61,730 nucleotides of DNA from Oscillospiraceae bacterium (GTDB lineage Bacteria; Bacillota; Clostridia; Oscillospirales; Acutalibacteraceae). The stretch lies in contig SVPM01000006.1 of NCBI GenBank assembly GCA_015065865.1, positions 1-61,730 of the forward strand, in the 5' to 3' direction. The notes under the pieces are model-generated. The model ran no database searches. It had not been told where the DNA came from and saw only the letters and a program-made list of their open reading frames with translations. Position 1 is the first letter of the stretch. Each line of letters begins with the position of its first letter. A program made the translations under genes and the position numbers. Of the stretch, positions 34,001 to 41,462 are shown piece after piece.

Positions 34001-34123
34001 AGCCTCCCTTTAGGGTTCGGGTTTGACTGCTCACCCTAGTATTGGTGAGTATTTTAACAAAGGATGAGCGAAAATCCGCCTTTCCAAAACGGAGTGCGGG
34101 CCTAGGTCAAAGGAGGTGACCGT
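34001..34123 (+). promoter_or_regulatory. Structured 5' leader of bioY, candidate riboswitch
   Basis: About 120 bases separate the promoter from the bioY ATG and contain several complementary segments. They are a hairpin CTCACC/GGTGAG (34030-34049), a stem CCGC/GCGG (34076-34099), and GGAT/ATCC (34062-34077). The hairpin loop CTAG (34036-34039) can pair with CTAG (34102-34105), and TTTGAC (34022-34027) with GTCAAA (34106-34111). CCTCC-C-TTT (34003-34011) can pair with AAAGGAGG (34109-34116), the ribosome site. I do not recognise a known riboswitch class. Confidence 0.6.
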
Positions 34124-34633
34124 ATGCAAAAAACAGTAAAGATGGCGCAGTGTGCTTTGTCGGCGGCGATGATTGCGGTGTGTGCGTGGGTCACCGTGCC
34201 CGCCGCCGTACCGTTTACGTTGCAGTCACTCGGTGTGTATCTGGCCCTGCTGTTGTTCGGCGGTAAATACGGCACTGCCACCGTCGCGACGTACCTTTTG
34301 CTCGGTGCGGTGGGCCTTCCCGTGTTTGCGGGCGGTGGCGGCGGTATCGGGGTGTTGTGCGGTGTCACGGGCGGCTACTTGTGGGGCTTTTTGCTCGCCG
34401 CCGTGGTGTTTTGGGTGTGGCACCCCAAAAGCCAAAGAGGATGCGCCGCGGCACTTGCCGTGGGGCAGATGTTGTGTTATTTGCTCGGCACAGTTTGGTT
34501 TTCGCTGTTAACGGGTGACCGTTTCGGCGTTGCCCTTGTTGCTTGCGTGCTCCCTTTCTTGTTACCGGATATGTTCAAGACGGCACTTGCGCTGTGGCTT
34601 GCCCCGCGCATTAAAAAAGCGGCAAAACTTTAA
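34124..34633 (+). CDS. bioY: BioY biotin transporter (ECF S component)
   Basis: The 169-residue membrane protein has six predicted helices and the BioY pattern: VPFTLQSLGVYLALLLFGGK near residue 29, LLLGAVGLPVFAGGGGGIGV, and GVTGGYLWGF. It binds biotin in the membrane and works with an energy-coupling factor module whose genes are not in this window. AAGGAGG is seven bases before the ATG, in the loop of a GGTCA/TGACC hairpin. No BirA-type operator was recognised at the promoter; regulation may be through the leader RNA. Confidence 0.9.
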   Translation: MQKTVKMAQCALSAAMIAVCAWVTVPAAVPFTLQSLGVYLALLLFGGKYGTATVATYLLLGAVGLPVFAGGGGGIGVLCGVTGGYLWGFLLAAVVFWVWHPKSQRGCAAALAVGQMLCYLLGTVWFSLLTGDRFGVALVACVLPFLLPDMFKTALALWLAPRIKKAAKL

Positions 34634-34705
34634 AAACTGTTCACGGTTTGCTGATAATGCCGTCACATTTGCGGTATATACTGCTCTCTGCAAGGAGTGA
34701 GGTCA

Positions 34706-35116
34706 ATGTTTCAACGGTTAGGATACGCGATCGCACGGTTTATGCAGGGGCGTTACGGCGTAGATGCCCTGCAAAAAGCCCTTTTGTGGGTATACTGTGG
34801 CGTTATCGTGCTCAATCTGTTTGCGGGCAGTTGGATGCTTATGTCGGCGGAGTTTGTGCTGATCGGGTTTTGGCTGTTCCGCACCCTTTCGCGCAATATT
34901 CCTGCCCGTATGCGGGAGAACGAGTGGTATTTAAAACGGTCGGAATCGGCGCGCCGCTTCGGCAAACTGCAGAAGAACCGTTGGCGCGACCGCAAGACGC
35001 ACGTGTACCGCACCTGCCCGCACTGCAAAGCAACGGTGCGCCTCTCAAAAGCAAATCGCGGCCGTCACGCCTGCGATTGCCCCCGTTGCAGAAAAGAATT
35101 TTCGGTGAGAATATAA
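34706..35116 (+). CDS. Small membrane protein with C-terminal zinc ribbon
   Basis: The 136-residue product has two membrane helices (about 23-40 and 44-62), a basic middle part with WYLKRSESARRFGKLQKNRW, and a C-terminal zinc ribbon, CPHCKA and later CDCPRCRKEF. I recognise it only as a clostridial hypothetical protein of this layout. The zinc ribbon would be cytoplasmic. The ATG at 34706 is eight bases after AAGGAG, which itself covers the alternative GTG. It is followed by a terminator. Confidence 0.7.
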   Translation: MFQRLGYAIARFMQGRYGVDALQKALLWVYCGVIVLNLFAGSWMLMSAEFVLIGFWLFRTLSRNIPARMRENEWYLKRSESARRFGKLQKNRWRDRKTHVYRTCPHCKATVRLSKANRGRHACDCPRCRKEFSVRI

Positions 35117-35119
35117 GTT

Positions 35120-35158
35120 AACCGCCCCGTTGCTGTCGGCAACGGGGCGGTTGTTGTA
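35120..35158 (+). terminator. Terminator after the zinc-ribbon gene
   Basis: AACCGCCCCGTTGC and GCAACGGGGCGGTT stem followed by GTTGTT. Confidence 0.8.
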
Positions 35159-35166
35159 ATAGCAGC

Positions 35167-35922
35167 CTATTCACTTTGGATCACGATGTAAGCGTTTCTT
35201 GAAATGTTTTGTAGGATAAAGAGCATATCCTCTTTGGATACGGCAACACATCCGTACGTGGGACTGTTTGTGCTACAATGCAGAAAGAATGCAGAACCTG
35301 CACCGGGAATACACGTGATATTGTAGTCGATTGCGATAGCATAGGCATATGCGTGTGTATAGTCTGCGAGATGTTCGGCAGAAGTCCAATCTTTTTCTAC
35401 ATCGTTTGTACTGACAAATTTGTTGTAATACCGCGAGGAAGGATCGTCAACCCAGTAATGCGAAGCATCGACTTGCGTGTACGGAAGCGCGGTTCCGGGG
35501 TCTTGTAAGATTCCAAATGCGGTTGTTAGGGAATATACTCCTTTTGGAGTCGTTTGCGATCCTTCAGAGGCTGTGCCTACCCCGTTATAACCAACATAAC
35601 CGTAAGTGAAAAACAATTCATACCAAAAGCCGTCTGCGTTTTTTACATGCATGGTAATTTCGGCAGTTGTTCCCGAAGCGGAAACAACAAGAATTTGATC
35701 GGCAGTTTTCGCGATTTCCAATTCGGCGACAAAACTTTCTGTCGGTTTGGTTACGGTTGTATTTTCGGATGGACACGTGGTGGAAGGCGTTGCCTGTACA
35801 GTTGAACTGTTTGTAACAGAAGGAAAGGAGATGCCGGCAGACGAAGGGATGATCGTTGCGGAGGAACATCCCGAACAGAAAAGGAAAAGCAATGAAAGAA
35901 GTAAACCGAGGCTTTTTTTCAC
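35167..35922 (-). CDS. L,D-transpeptidase-like lipoprotein
   Basis: A 251-residue exported protein. The signal peptide ends in the lipobox FCSGC (C19), followed by a Ser/Thr/Pro-rich linker (about 20-60) and a YkuD-like catalytic domain (about 65-251). The presumed active site is H215 and C225 in SPTYGCVAVS. YkuD-family L,D-transpeptidases form 3-3 cross-links in peptidoglycan or attach proteins to it; the standard motif is H...SHGC, here with TYGC, so the match is somewhat divergent. Residues 115-251 run parallel to the ectodomain of the TIR protein encoded 30 bp upstream (shared YWVDDPSS, KDW(T/S)SAE). It is the last gene of the operon starting at 39792. Confidence 0.75.
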   Translation of the reverse strand: MKKSLGLLLSLLFLFCSGCSSATIIPSSAGISFPSVTNSSTVQATPSTTCPSENTTVTKPTESFVAELEIAKTADQILVVSASGTTAEITMHVKNADGFWYELFFTYGYVGYNGVGTASEGSQTTPKGVYSLTTAFGILQDPGTALPYTQVDASHYWVDDPSSRYYNKFVSTNDVEKDWTSAEHLADYTHAYAYAIAIDYNITCIPGAGSAFFLHCSTNSPTYGCVAVSKEDMLFILQNISRNAYIVIQSE

Positions 35923-35952
35923 AATATCCGCCTACTTTTTTGGTTTTTTCTG

Positions 35953-37671
35953 TTAGGAGATGGTGATAATAGGATTTTGGGACTTATCCAAATAGGAGAG
36001 CAACTCTAACATCTTGGTTTCGGAAATATAAATATCACCATAGGTAGATGTGAGCTCACCTGCACGTCCGCAAAGGAAGATTACCGAACCGCCGCCGGGT
36101 CGCACTCCTTCGTTGGATAGACCGCTTCCGTTGAATTCAATCACGATACAGTACCGCATTTTTCCTTTCGAGAATTGCGAATACAGTGCTTCGGCACTGC
36201 TCCAGTCTTTATTGTCGGTTCCGTCTTGCCACATATTGTAGTATGCCGAGGACGGGTCATCCACCCAATAGGTGTTTTGGTTTACCGTGCGGTAATCAAG
36301 GCCGGTATTGACGGCGTTAATGCCGAAGGCAAACCCCAAATCAAATGTGCCGGCGGGCGTTTTTTGACTGCTTTCAGAGATGTTGGGTGAAATGCCGTCC
36401 CTTCCGAGTGTACCGATTGTGGTGAATACCGTGTCCCACGTGCCGTTTTGCCAGATATCCAGAGAAACCTTGGCCATAGTGCCGTCAGCGACAACGCGAA
36501 CGATTTGCTTGTTGGTCGGTTCTACCGGAGGCACGGTCGTTGTTTGGACGATGGCCTCGACTGTGGTATTTACCGTGGTGGAAGCAGAAGGCGCGAGGGT
36601 GGGAGAGAGCGGGGGCACTTCATCGTCGTTACGTGTAATAAATGCAAAGGCGAGAAAGCCGCAAACAGTAACCGTCAAAGTTAACAGTACGGCGACAAAG
36701 ATCTTGCCGTAAGGACTTTTTTTGTGCGTTTCGGGAACAGGTGTGTGTTCTTTCACGATGGTCGGTGTGGGGGCGACGGGTTGCGATAGTTTTTTTATCC
36801 CGCGAATCAGATCTTGCATAAACCCCAGTTTGGACATATCTTGTGCCTGCAGGTGAGAAAATTCCTGTGGGAGATCATAGGGATCCATATCTTTATAAGC
36901 AGGGATAAGAACTTTCTTTTCCCCTTGCTTGATAAGCGCCAAGTAACGGCTCCACTCGTTACGTACCCATACGGCACTGAAATATTCGGGTCTGGTGCCG
37001 AGTACAACCATAACTTTCGCGGAGTTGAGTGCTGCGAAAATATACGGTTCGTATGCTGACCCAAGTTTATCTTCGAGAGTGATCGCAGCGTAGAACACCT
37101 TAAACCCTTCTTGCGTGAGCTGGTGGTACAGGTCGTTTGCTAACACAGAATCCGGAGTGCGGCGACCGATATCATCGGTTTCCTTATAACAGATAAACAC
37201 GTCAAAAGGTTCTTCCTTTTCCGAGATGGAAAGGAGGTTCTTTTGAATTTCATTGATCTCTTGTGCTTCTTTTTCGTACAACGATCGCTGTAACGTATCG
37301 GCATATTCCAGAGCGGATTTGTAATTGTCGTCATCGAAAACAGAAGTGTATTGTATTCGGTTGATCGTAGGCTTTTTTTCATGAGAAGACGGATCGTCTA
37401 CGTATTCAATACCGTAACGGCACAATACCAAAGACCAGTACGCTTCCGCATCCGTATTGTCTTCATCGAGAATTTGTTCGTAGATATTCGCGGCTTTATC
37501 AAATTCGTTGTTGCGACGGAAATGGGCTGCACGCTCGTACAGAGCGGAACGTCGTTCATCGTCCAACTTCGGTAACGTTTGTGCAGTGCCGCAGTATTCA
37601 CAGGTGATGACGGTTTCATTGGGGCCGATCTCTAACGTGCCACCACACATTTTACATTTATACGAGGCCAT
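35953..37671 (-). CDS. Zinc ribbon-TIR-transmembrane protein with degenerate L,D-transpeptidase ectodomain
   Basis: The 572-residue protein has five parts. A zinc ribbon (C6, C9, C24, C27) and a TPR-like helical stretch (about 40-90) come first. A TIR domain (about 155-290) starts FDVFICYKETDD and has E239 in WVRNEW, the place of the catalytic glutamate of NAD-cleaving TIR domains. One membrane helix (about 323-346) and a Thr-rich linker follow. The external domain (about 388-572) is homologous to the lipoprotein encoded next to it. In that domain the catalytic His and Cys of the neighbour (H215, C225) are replaced by C534 and D546 (STYGDIYIS). It is therefore probably a non-enzymatic sensor or binding domain. 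Function of the whole is unknown. Gaps to its neighbours are 14 and 30 bp. Confidence 0.8.
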   Translation of the reverse strand: MASYKCKMCGGTLEIGPNETVITCEYCGTAQTLPKLDDERRSALYERAAHFRRNNEFDKAANIYEQILDEDNTDAEAYWSLVLCRYGIEYVDDPSSHEKKPTINRIQYTSVFDDDNYKSALEYADTLQRSLYEKEAQEINEIQKNLLSISEKEEPFDVFICYKETDDIGRRTPDSVLANDLYHQLTQEGFKVFYAAITLEDKLGSAYEPYIFAALNSAKVMVVLGTRPEYFSAVWVRNEWSRYLALIKQGEKKVLIPAYKDMDPYDLPQEFSHLQAQDMSKLGFMQDLIRGIKKLSQPVAPTPTIVKEHTPVPETHKKSPYGKIFVAVLLTLTVTVCGFLAFAFITRNDDEVPPLSPTLAPSASTTVNTTVEAIVQTTTVPPVEPTNKQIVRVVADGTMAKVSLDIWQNGTWDTVFTTIGTLGRDGISPNISESSQKTPAGTFDLGFAFGINAVNTGLDYRTVNQNTYWVDDPSSAYYNMWQDGTDNKDWSSAEALYSQFSKGKMRYCIVIEFNGSGLSNEGVRPGGGSVIFLCGRAGELTSTYGDIYISETKMLELLSYLDKSQNPIITIS

Positions 37672-37686
37672 ACCGGTTTGCTCCTT

Positions 37687-38376
37687 TTATTTCAGCGATT
37701 TGCACTTGTTGTTGCGATCGGACAGCAGATTGAGTATGTTACGTGCAGCAGAGGTAACCGTTTCACCATCGTTGTTCTTCACCGCTTCGGAAAGTTCGTT
37801 AAAGAACAGGGAGATACGGGTCTCACACGTTGTGAGTGCTTCGTGGCTCATTGGGTCGGAATAGCGTGCCGCCTCGTACACCTTTTTGCATTCTGCCTTT
37901 ATTTCCTCATTTTGTGCTTGCGATAACAAGCTTTGTGCATCCGTGGTGAGGGAACGAATGAAGAGGGTCTGCGTTTGGATCTTGGTGTCCACCGCCTCTA
38001 CGGCGTCAATGGCAGCGGTGGCTTTGACGACGGCAATGGTGCTGAAACCGAGCACCAACAAGCACGATACGGCTCCTACCCAATAGGGAAGGAAGGGAAG
38101 CAGCATACACGCACCGCCGACGATGAATGTCAGCACAAGGCCTGTAAAACTTAAGGAGATCAGCGAGAGGTTGTAAAAAAACTTCTTCAGATTTTCAGCC
38201 TTGAAGGCGCGGCGCGCACAATATAACTGGCCGAACAGTGCCAGCACGATACCAAGGTGCCCAACGAAGAAGGTCGCCGTATATTTATCCGGAAGCGGGA
38301 TGGCAAAGGTGAGAACGTTGAACAGAACAAACAGGATACTCCAAATGAGCACATAGGATGAAAATGTTTTTTTCAC
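37687..38376 (-). CDS. Four-helix membrane protein of the SPFH/TIR operon
   Basis: The 229-residue product has four membrane helices (about 8-28, 35-52, 70-92, 97-118), then a cytoplasmic helical region of about 100 residues rich in A, E, K and N. It is likely a coiled coil, containing TDAQSLLSQAQNEEIKAECK. I do not recognise a family. It lies between the SPFH gene (20 bp) and the TIR gene (14 bp), so it is probably part of the same membrane complex. Confidence 0.65.
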   Translation of the reverse strand: MKKTFSSYVLIWSILFVLFNVLTFAIPLPDKYTATFFVGHLGIVLALFGQLYCARRAFKAENLKKFFYNLSLISLSFTGLVLTFIVGGACMLLPFLPYWVGAVSCLLVLGFSTIAVVKATAAIDAVEAVDTKIQTQTLFIRSLTTDAQSLLSQAQNEEIKAECKKVYEAARYSDPMSHEALTTCETRISLFFNELSEAVKNNDGETVTSAARNILNLLSDRNNKCKSLK

Positions 38377-38397
38377 GATAATTACCTCTTTTCCTAA

Positions 38398-39792
38398 TTA
38401 CAGTTTTTCGCCGCATTCCAAGCAGAATTTGGCACCTTGCGGCAATTCGGCACCGCATTTGGCGCATTTGGCAACCAAGGGAGCGCCGCATTCCATACAG
38501 AACTTGCCCTTGGGCGTTTTTTGCCCGCAGGCGGGACAGAGCATCTCGTGTTCCGCAAGTATTTCCACCTTGTTGCCGCAGGAAAGGCAGAACTTCGCGT
38601 TTTCGGGAAGTTCGCTGTTGCAGTGTGGGCAGAGTACGGTGGTGGCAGGAGTAGTTGCGGGGGTGGGCGGTGTGATTCCGCGGAACATTTCACTCATCTG
38701 CGGGGCGACGGCACCTGCCGCCGCTATACCAACCCCGAGACCGAGTATATCACCGACCGCACCACCGCTGCCGCCGACAGTCATATTGCCGATGCCCTCG
38801 GCATACGCTTTTTGCACGTCTGCTTGCAGCACGTCTCTTTCGGTGTAGCCCTTCGCACGCATAACTTCCGCCTCGGTAAAGCCCGAAAGTTTTGCAGCTT
38901 GTGCTTCCGCCTGTGCACGGATGAGGTCGCGTTCCGCTTCGCGCCGTGTGCGTTCGGTGGCGGTTTCTTCTTCTTCAAGAATTGCACGGCGTTGTGCAAC
39001 GGTTATCGCTGCGGCCGATTCGGCCATGGCCGTTTTGACCGTTGTTTCCGCTTCGACCATTTTAGTTTGCAAGGAAACGGTGTGCAGTTCCCGAATACGC
39101 TTATAATTCATATCGTTTTCAGGAAGAACAACGGTTGTTACGTAAAATTCGGGAATCGTGAGACCGTATTCTTCAAAGCCGGGAAGGATACTGCTGTGCA
39201 AAACCGAAGAAAGCAGCGATAGGTTTTCATCGATCTCCAAAATGTTTATACTATTTTCCTTGATACAATGCGGTAATTTGGTTTTTACGGCGGTAGAGAT
39301 CAATGGGCGAAAAGAGGCAAGCAACGACTTGGTAAATCCGCTGCTTCCATCGTTCCAAGCAATTCCGTTGGTGGTACCGACCAGTTTTATCAACAATTTT
39401 CGGGAATCCGATACGGTGAGGTTTAATTCGCCCGAAGCGCCTATTTCCAAAGGAACGCCGTAAGTGGGTTCGATAAAGCGGACTTTACTGTCTGTTCCCC
39501 ACTTTATTGCCATTTGTACCGTTTTGTTAATGAAATACACTTCACAATGAAAGGGAGTGTTCCCACCGGTAGCACGATTCAGTAACCTCCCCAGTTTGGG
39601 AATGTTCTGCGTTTCCAAAGTATGACGACCGGGACCGAACAGATCGAGTGCTTGTCCGTTCATAAAGAAGATCGCCTCTTGGCTTTCGTGAACGATCAAC
39701 TGCGTCAAACTGTTAAAATCCTCCAAGGGATGTTTCCAGATAAATGTGCTGTTATCACCCTCGTATTGAATGATGTCTGCGATACGCGCCAT
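38398..39792 (-). CDS. SPFH-domain protein with C-terminal zinc ribbons (YdjI-like)
   Basis: The 464-residue protein opens with MARIADIIQYEGDNSTFIWK, as in the 'virion core protein'/YdjI branch of the SPFH superfamily. The SPFH domain covers about residues 20-240. A long Ala/Glu/Arg-rich coiled coil (to about 330) follows, then a Gly/Ala-rich stretch, and three zinc ribbons (CPHCNSE...CLSCG, CPACGQ...CMECG, CAKCGA...CLECG). SPFH proteins oligomerise and organise membrane complexes; in Bacillus the YdjI protein works with phage-shock-like proteins. The ATG at 39792 is preceded by GGAGGG; the longer frame would start inside the promoter region. It is the first gene of the operon. Confidence 0.85.
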   Translation of the reverse strand: MARIADIIQYEGDNSTFIWKHPLEDFNSLTQLIVHESQEAIFFMNGQALDLFGPGRHTLETQNIPKLGRLLNRATGGNTPFHCEVYFINKTVQMAIKWGTDSKVRFIEPTYGVPLEIGASGELNLTVSDSRKLLIKLVGTTNGIAWNDGSSGFTKSLLASFRPLISTAVKTKLPHCIKENSINILEIDENLSLLSSVLHSSILPGFEEYGLTIPEFYVTTVVLPENDMNYKRIRELHTVSLQTKMVEAETTVKTAMAESAAAITVAQRRAILEEEETATERTRREAERDLIRAQAEAQAAKLSGFTEAEVMRAKGYTERDVLQADVQKAYAEGIGNMTVGGSGGAVGDILGLGVGIAAAGAVAPQMSEMFRGITPPTPATTPATTVLCPHCNSELPENAKFCLSCGNKVEILAEHEMLCPACGQKTPKGKFCMECGAPLVAKCAKCGAELPQGAKFCLECGEKL

Positions 39793-39810
39793 AATTTTCC
39801 CTCCTACTGT

Positions 39811-39851
39811 ATTGTCTACATATAGAGCATAATACTCCATATATCGACAAT
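39811..39851. promoter_or_regulatory. Long imperfect dyad over the SPFH operon promoter
   Basis: ATTGTC...GACAAT with further matching inside (ACATATAGAG against CTCCATATAT) spans 41 bp centred on the -10 element. A natural candidate for its binding protein is the divergent HTH gene at 39900. Confidence 0.5.
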
Positions 39852-39857
39852 TGTCAA
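39829..39857 (-). promoter_or_regulatory. SPFH-TIR operon promoter
   Basis: Minus strand TTGACA (39852-39857), 17 bp, TATTAT (39829-39834), about 35 bp before the ATG. Confidence 0.8.
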
Positions 39858-39899
39858 CCGGTAGAGTACTCCGTAAGATAAAAGCGGGGGGATGATTTC

Positions 39900-40103
39900 A
39901 TGATTTCATACGAACCGCTGTATCGCACGATGAAAGAGAAGAATATTTCGACCTACAGGTTGATCAAAGAATACAAGATAAGCCGCAGTCTGCTGGATCG
40001 GTTAAAGCACAATAAGCCGATCAGCACAGTAACGCTGAACGATCTGTGCAGGATATTACACTGCCGTGTAGAAGACGTTCTCGTATACGTAGAAGAAACA
40101 TAA
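39900..40103 (+). CDS. Cro/C1-type HTH regulator
   Basis: A 67-residue protein consisting of a single helix-turn-helix of the Cro/C1 type: KEKNISTYRLIKEYKISRSL followed by NKPISTVTLNDLCRILHCRV. It would bind DNA as a dimer. The start is supported by GGGGGG eight bases upstream. It is divergent from the SPFH-TIR operon and shares the 107-bp promoter region containing a 41-bp dyad, so it may repress that operon and itself. A strong hairpin follows its stop codon. Confidence 0.85.
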   Translation: MISYEPLYRTMKEKNISTYRLIKEYKISRSLLDRLKHNKPISTVTLNDLCRILHCRVEDVLVYVEET

Positions 40104-40106
40104 ACC

Positions 40107-40159
40107 AAACACCTCATCCATATAGTGTAGAGAACACAGTAGGGATGAGGTGTTTTTTT
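40107..40159 (+). terminator. Terminator whose 3' arm carries the spoIIID ribosome site
   Basis: AAACACCTCATCC (40107-40119) and GGATGAGGTGTTT (40143-40155) form a perfect 13-bp stem ending in seven T. GAGGTG in the 3' arm is the only ribosome site for the spoIIID ATG at 40160, so the hairpin would both end upstream transcripts and mask translation. Confidence 0.8.
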
Positions 40160-40411
40160 ATGAAGGGAGTTGTAGAGGAGCGCGCGGTCGAACTCGGGGT
40201 GTATATCATCGAAAACAACGCCACCGTGCGGGCGGCCGCCAAAAAATTTCATATCAGTAAAAGCACGGTACACAAGGACGTGGCGTGTCGTTTGCGGACG
40301 CTCGACCCGCATTTATACGGGCAGGTGCGCGGGGTGTTGGAAGTCAATAAAGCACAGCGACACATTCGCGGCGGACTTGCTACGCGAGAAAAATATTTAC
40401 ACGAACGGTGA
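40160..40411 (+). CDS. spoIIID: Sporulation transcriptional regulator SpoIIID
   Basis: The 83-residue protein has the SpoIIID layout: VVEERAVELGVYIIENNATV, the HTH with RAAAKKFHISKSTVHKDV, and a basic tail (GLATREKYLHER). In Bacillus it is a mother-cell regulator made under sigma-E, acting on many sporulation genes. It starts right after a terminator hairpin, with the ribosome site inside that hairpin. No clear promoter was found; a sigma-E promoter may overlap the hairpin or the preceding gene. Confidence 0.92.
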   Translation: MKGVVEERAVELGVYIIENNATVRAAAKKFHISKSTVHKDVACRLRTLDPHLYGQVRGVLEVNKAQRHIRGGLATREKYLHER

Positions 40412-40417
40412 AAAGGG

Positions 40418-40446
40418 TTGCAATCTGCGATTTTGGGTATTATAAT
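40418..40446 (+). promoter_or_regulatory. Promoter of the DUF1858 gene
   Basis: TTGCAA (40418-40423), 17 bp, TATAAT (40441-40446). Confidence 0.8.
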
Positions 40447-40480
40447 AGGGGATGTAGATGAAAACAAAGGAGAAAAAACA

Positions 40481-40675
40481 ATGATTACCAAAGATACCTT
40501 GATCGGCGATATTCTGGATATGGACCGCACGGTGGCGCCCTATTTCTTGGAAATGGGTATGCACTGCCTCGGTTGCCCTTCCGCCCGCAGTGAAACGGTG
40601 GCGCAGGCGTGCGAAGTGCACGGCGTGGATTGCGATGAATTGGTCGCGAAGATCAACGCGCACATGGCGAAATAA
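40481..40675 (+). CDS. DUF1858 (hybrid-cluster-associated disulfide) protein
   Basis: A 64-residue cytoplasmic protein with MITKDTLIGDILDMD and the CxxC pair in GMHCLGCPSA, the pattern of the DUF1858/TIGR03980 family. Members are thought to have a redox disulfide; the partner is not known here. AAAGGAG is eight bases before the ATG, and it ends in a terminator, so it is its own unit. Confidence 0.88.
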   Translation: MITKDTLIGDILDMDRTVAPYFLEMGMHCLGCPSARSETVAQACEVHGVDCDELVAKINAHMAK

Positions 40676-40692
40676 GAGGAAACGAAAAACAC

Positions 40693-40726
40693 ACAAGCGG
40701 GCAGACAACCGTCTGCCCGCTTGTTC
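40693..40726 (+). terminator. Terminator after the DUF1858 gene
   Basis: ACAAGCGGGCAGAC and GTCTGCCCGCTTGT, loop AACC. Confidence 0.8.
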
Positions 40727-40745
40727 GCAAATCGGAGGTCACGGG

Positions 40746-41426
40746 ATGAAAGAGTTGGGTGTGCGGCTGTCGGCCGTTGCGGCACGAATACGACACGGAG
40801 CGCGTGTGGCGGATATCGGTACCGACCACGCGCTGTTGCCCGTGTGGCTGGTGCAAAACGGACGATGCCCTTCGGCCGTGGCTTCGGATATCGGTGAAGG
40901 CCCTGCCGATGCCGCTCGCCGCACGGTTGCGGGAGCGGGGTTGGAATCGGCCGTTTCGGTGCGTGTGGGGGATGGATTGGCACCTGTACAGCCCGATGAG
41001 GTGGACGATATCGCTATTGCCGGTATGGGCGGAGAAACCATCGCCGAAATACTGGCCGCCGCCCCGTGGGTGATGGATGCGCGGTATCGATTGGTGTTGC
41101 AACCAATGTCCAAACCCGAACGGTTACGTGTGTTTTTGGCAGAAAACGGGTTTTTGATCGGAGAAGAGGATGTCGTGGCCGAGGGGGAACGCCTGTATAC
41201 CGTGATGATGGTCACCTTCACAGGTGTGCGTCGCTCACTCTCCTATACCGCGGCATTGATGGGGTGTATACCGCACACAAACGCCGGCGTGCGGTATATG
41301 CAAAAATTGGAGGGTAGAATTGCGGAACACTTGGCAGGACTGCCTTTGCGCGAAGAATATGAGCAGGAACGCCGTGACCTTACTGCCGTCGCACAGGCAC
41401 TGGCAGAGTGGTTGAAAAGCGGTTGA
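40746..41426 (+). CDS. trmK: tRNA (adenine22-N1)-methyltransferase TrmK
   Basis: The 226-residue methyltransferase has the SAM-binding ARVADIGTDHALLPVWLVQ, SDIGEGPADAARRTV, the catalytic-site region IAIAGMGGETIAEIL and LQPMSKPERLR, as in the TrmK family that methylates A22 of tRNA. The ATG at 40746 has GGAGG seven bases upstream; the longer frame runs through the preceding gene. It is followed at 36 bp by rqcH on the same strand. Confidence 0.9.
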   Translation: MKELGVRLSAVAARIRHGARVADIGTDHALLPVWLVQNGRCPSAVASDIGEGPADAARRTVAGAGLESAVSVRVGDGLAPVQPDEVDDIAIAGMGGETIAEILAAAPWVMDARYRLVLQPMSKPERLRVFLAENGFLIGEEDVVAEGERLYTVMMVTFTGVRRSLSYTAALMGCIPHTNAGVRYMQKLEGRIAEHLAGLPLREEYEQERRDLTAVAQALAEWLKSG

Positions 41427-41462
41427 AAAGGTGGATAACTTTACAGAAAGGGGACGGAGAAA

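Noticed and set aside
40046-40159. N-terminal extension of SpoIIID from an upstream start
   Set aside because: It would overlap the HTH gene in another frame and run through the terminator; the 83-residue form fits the family.
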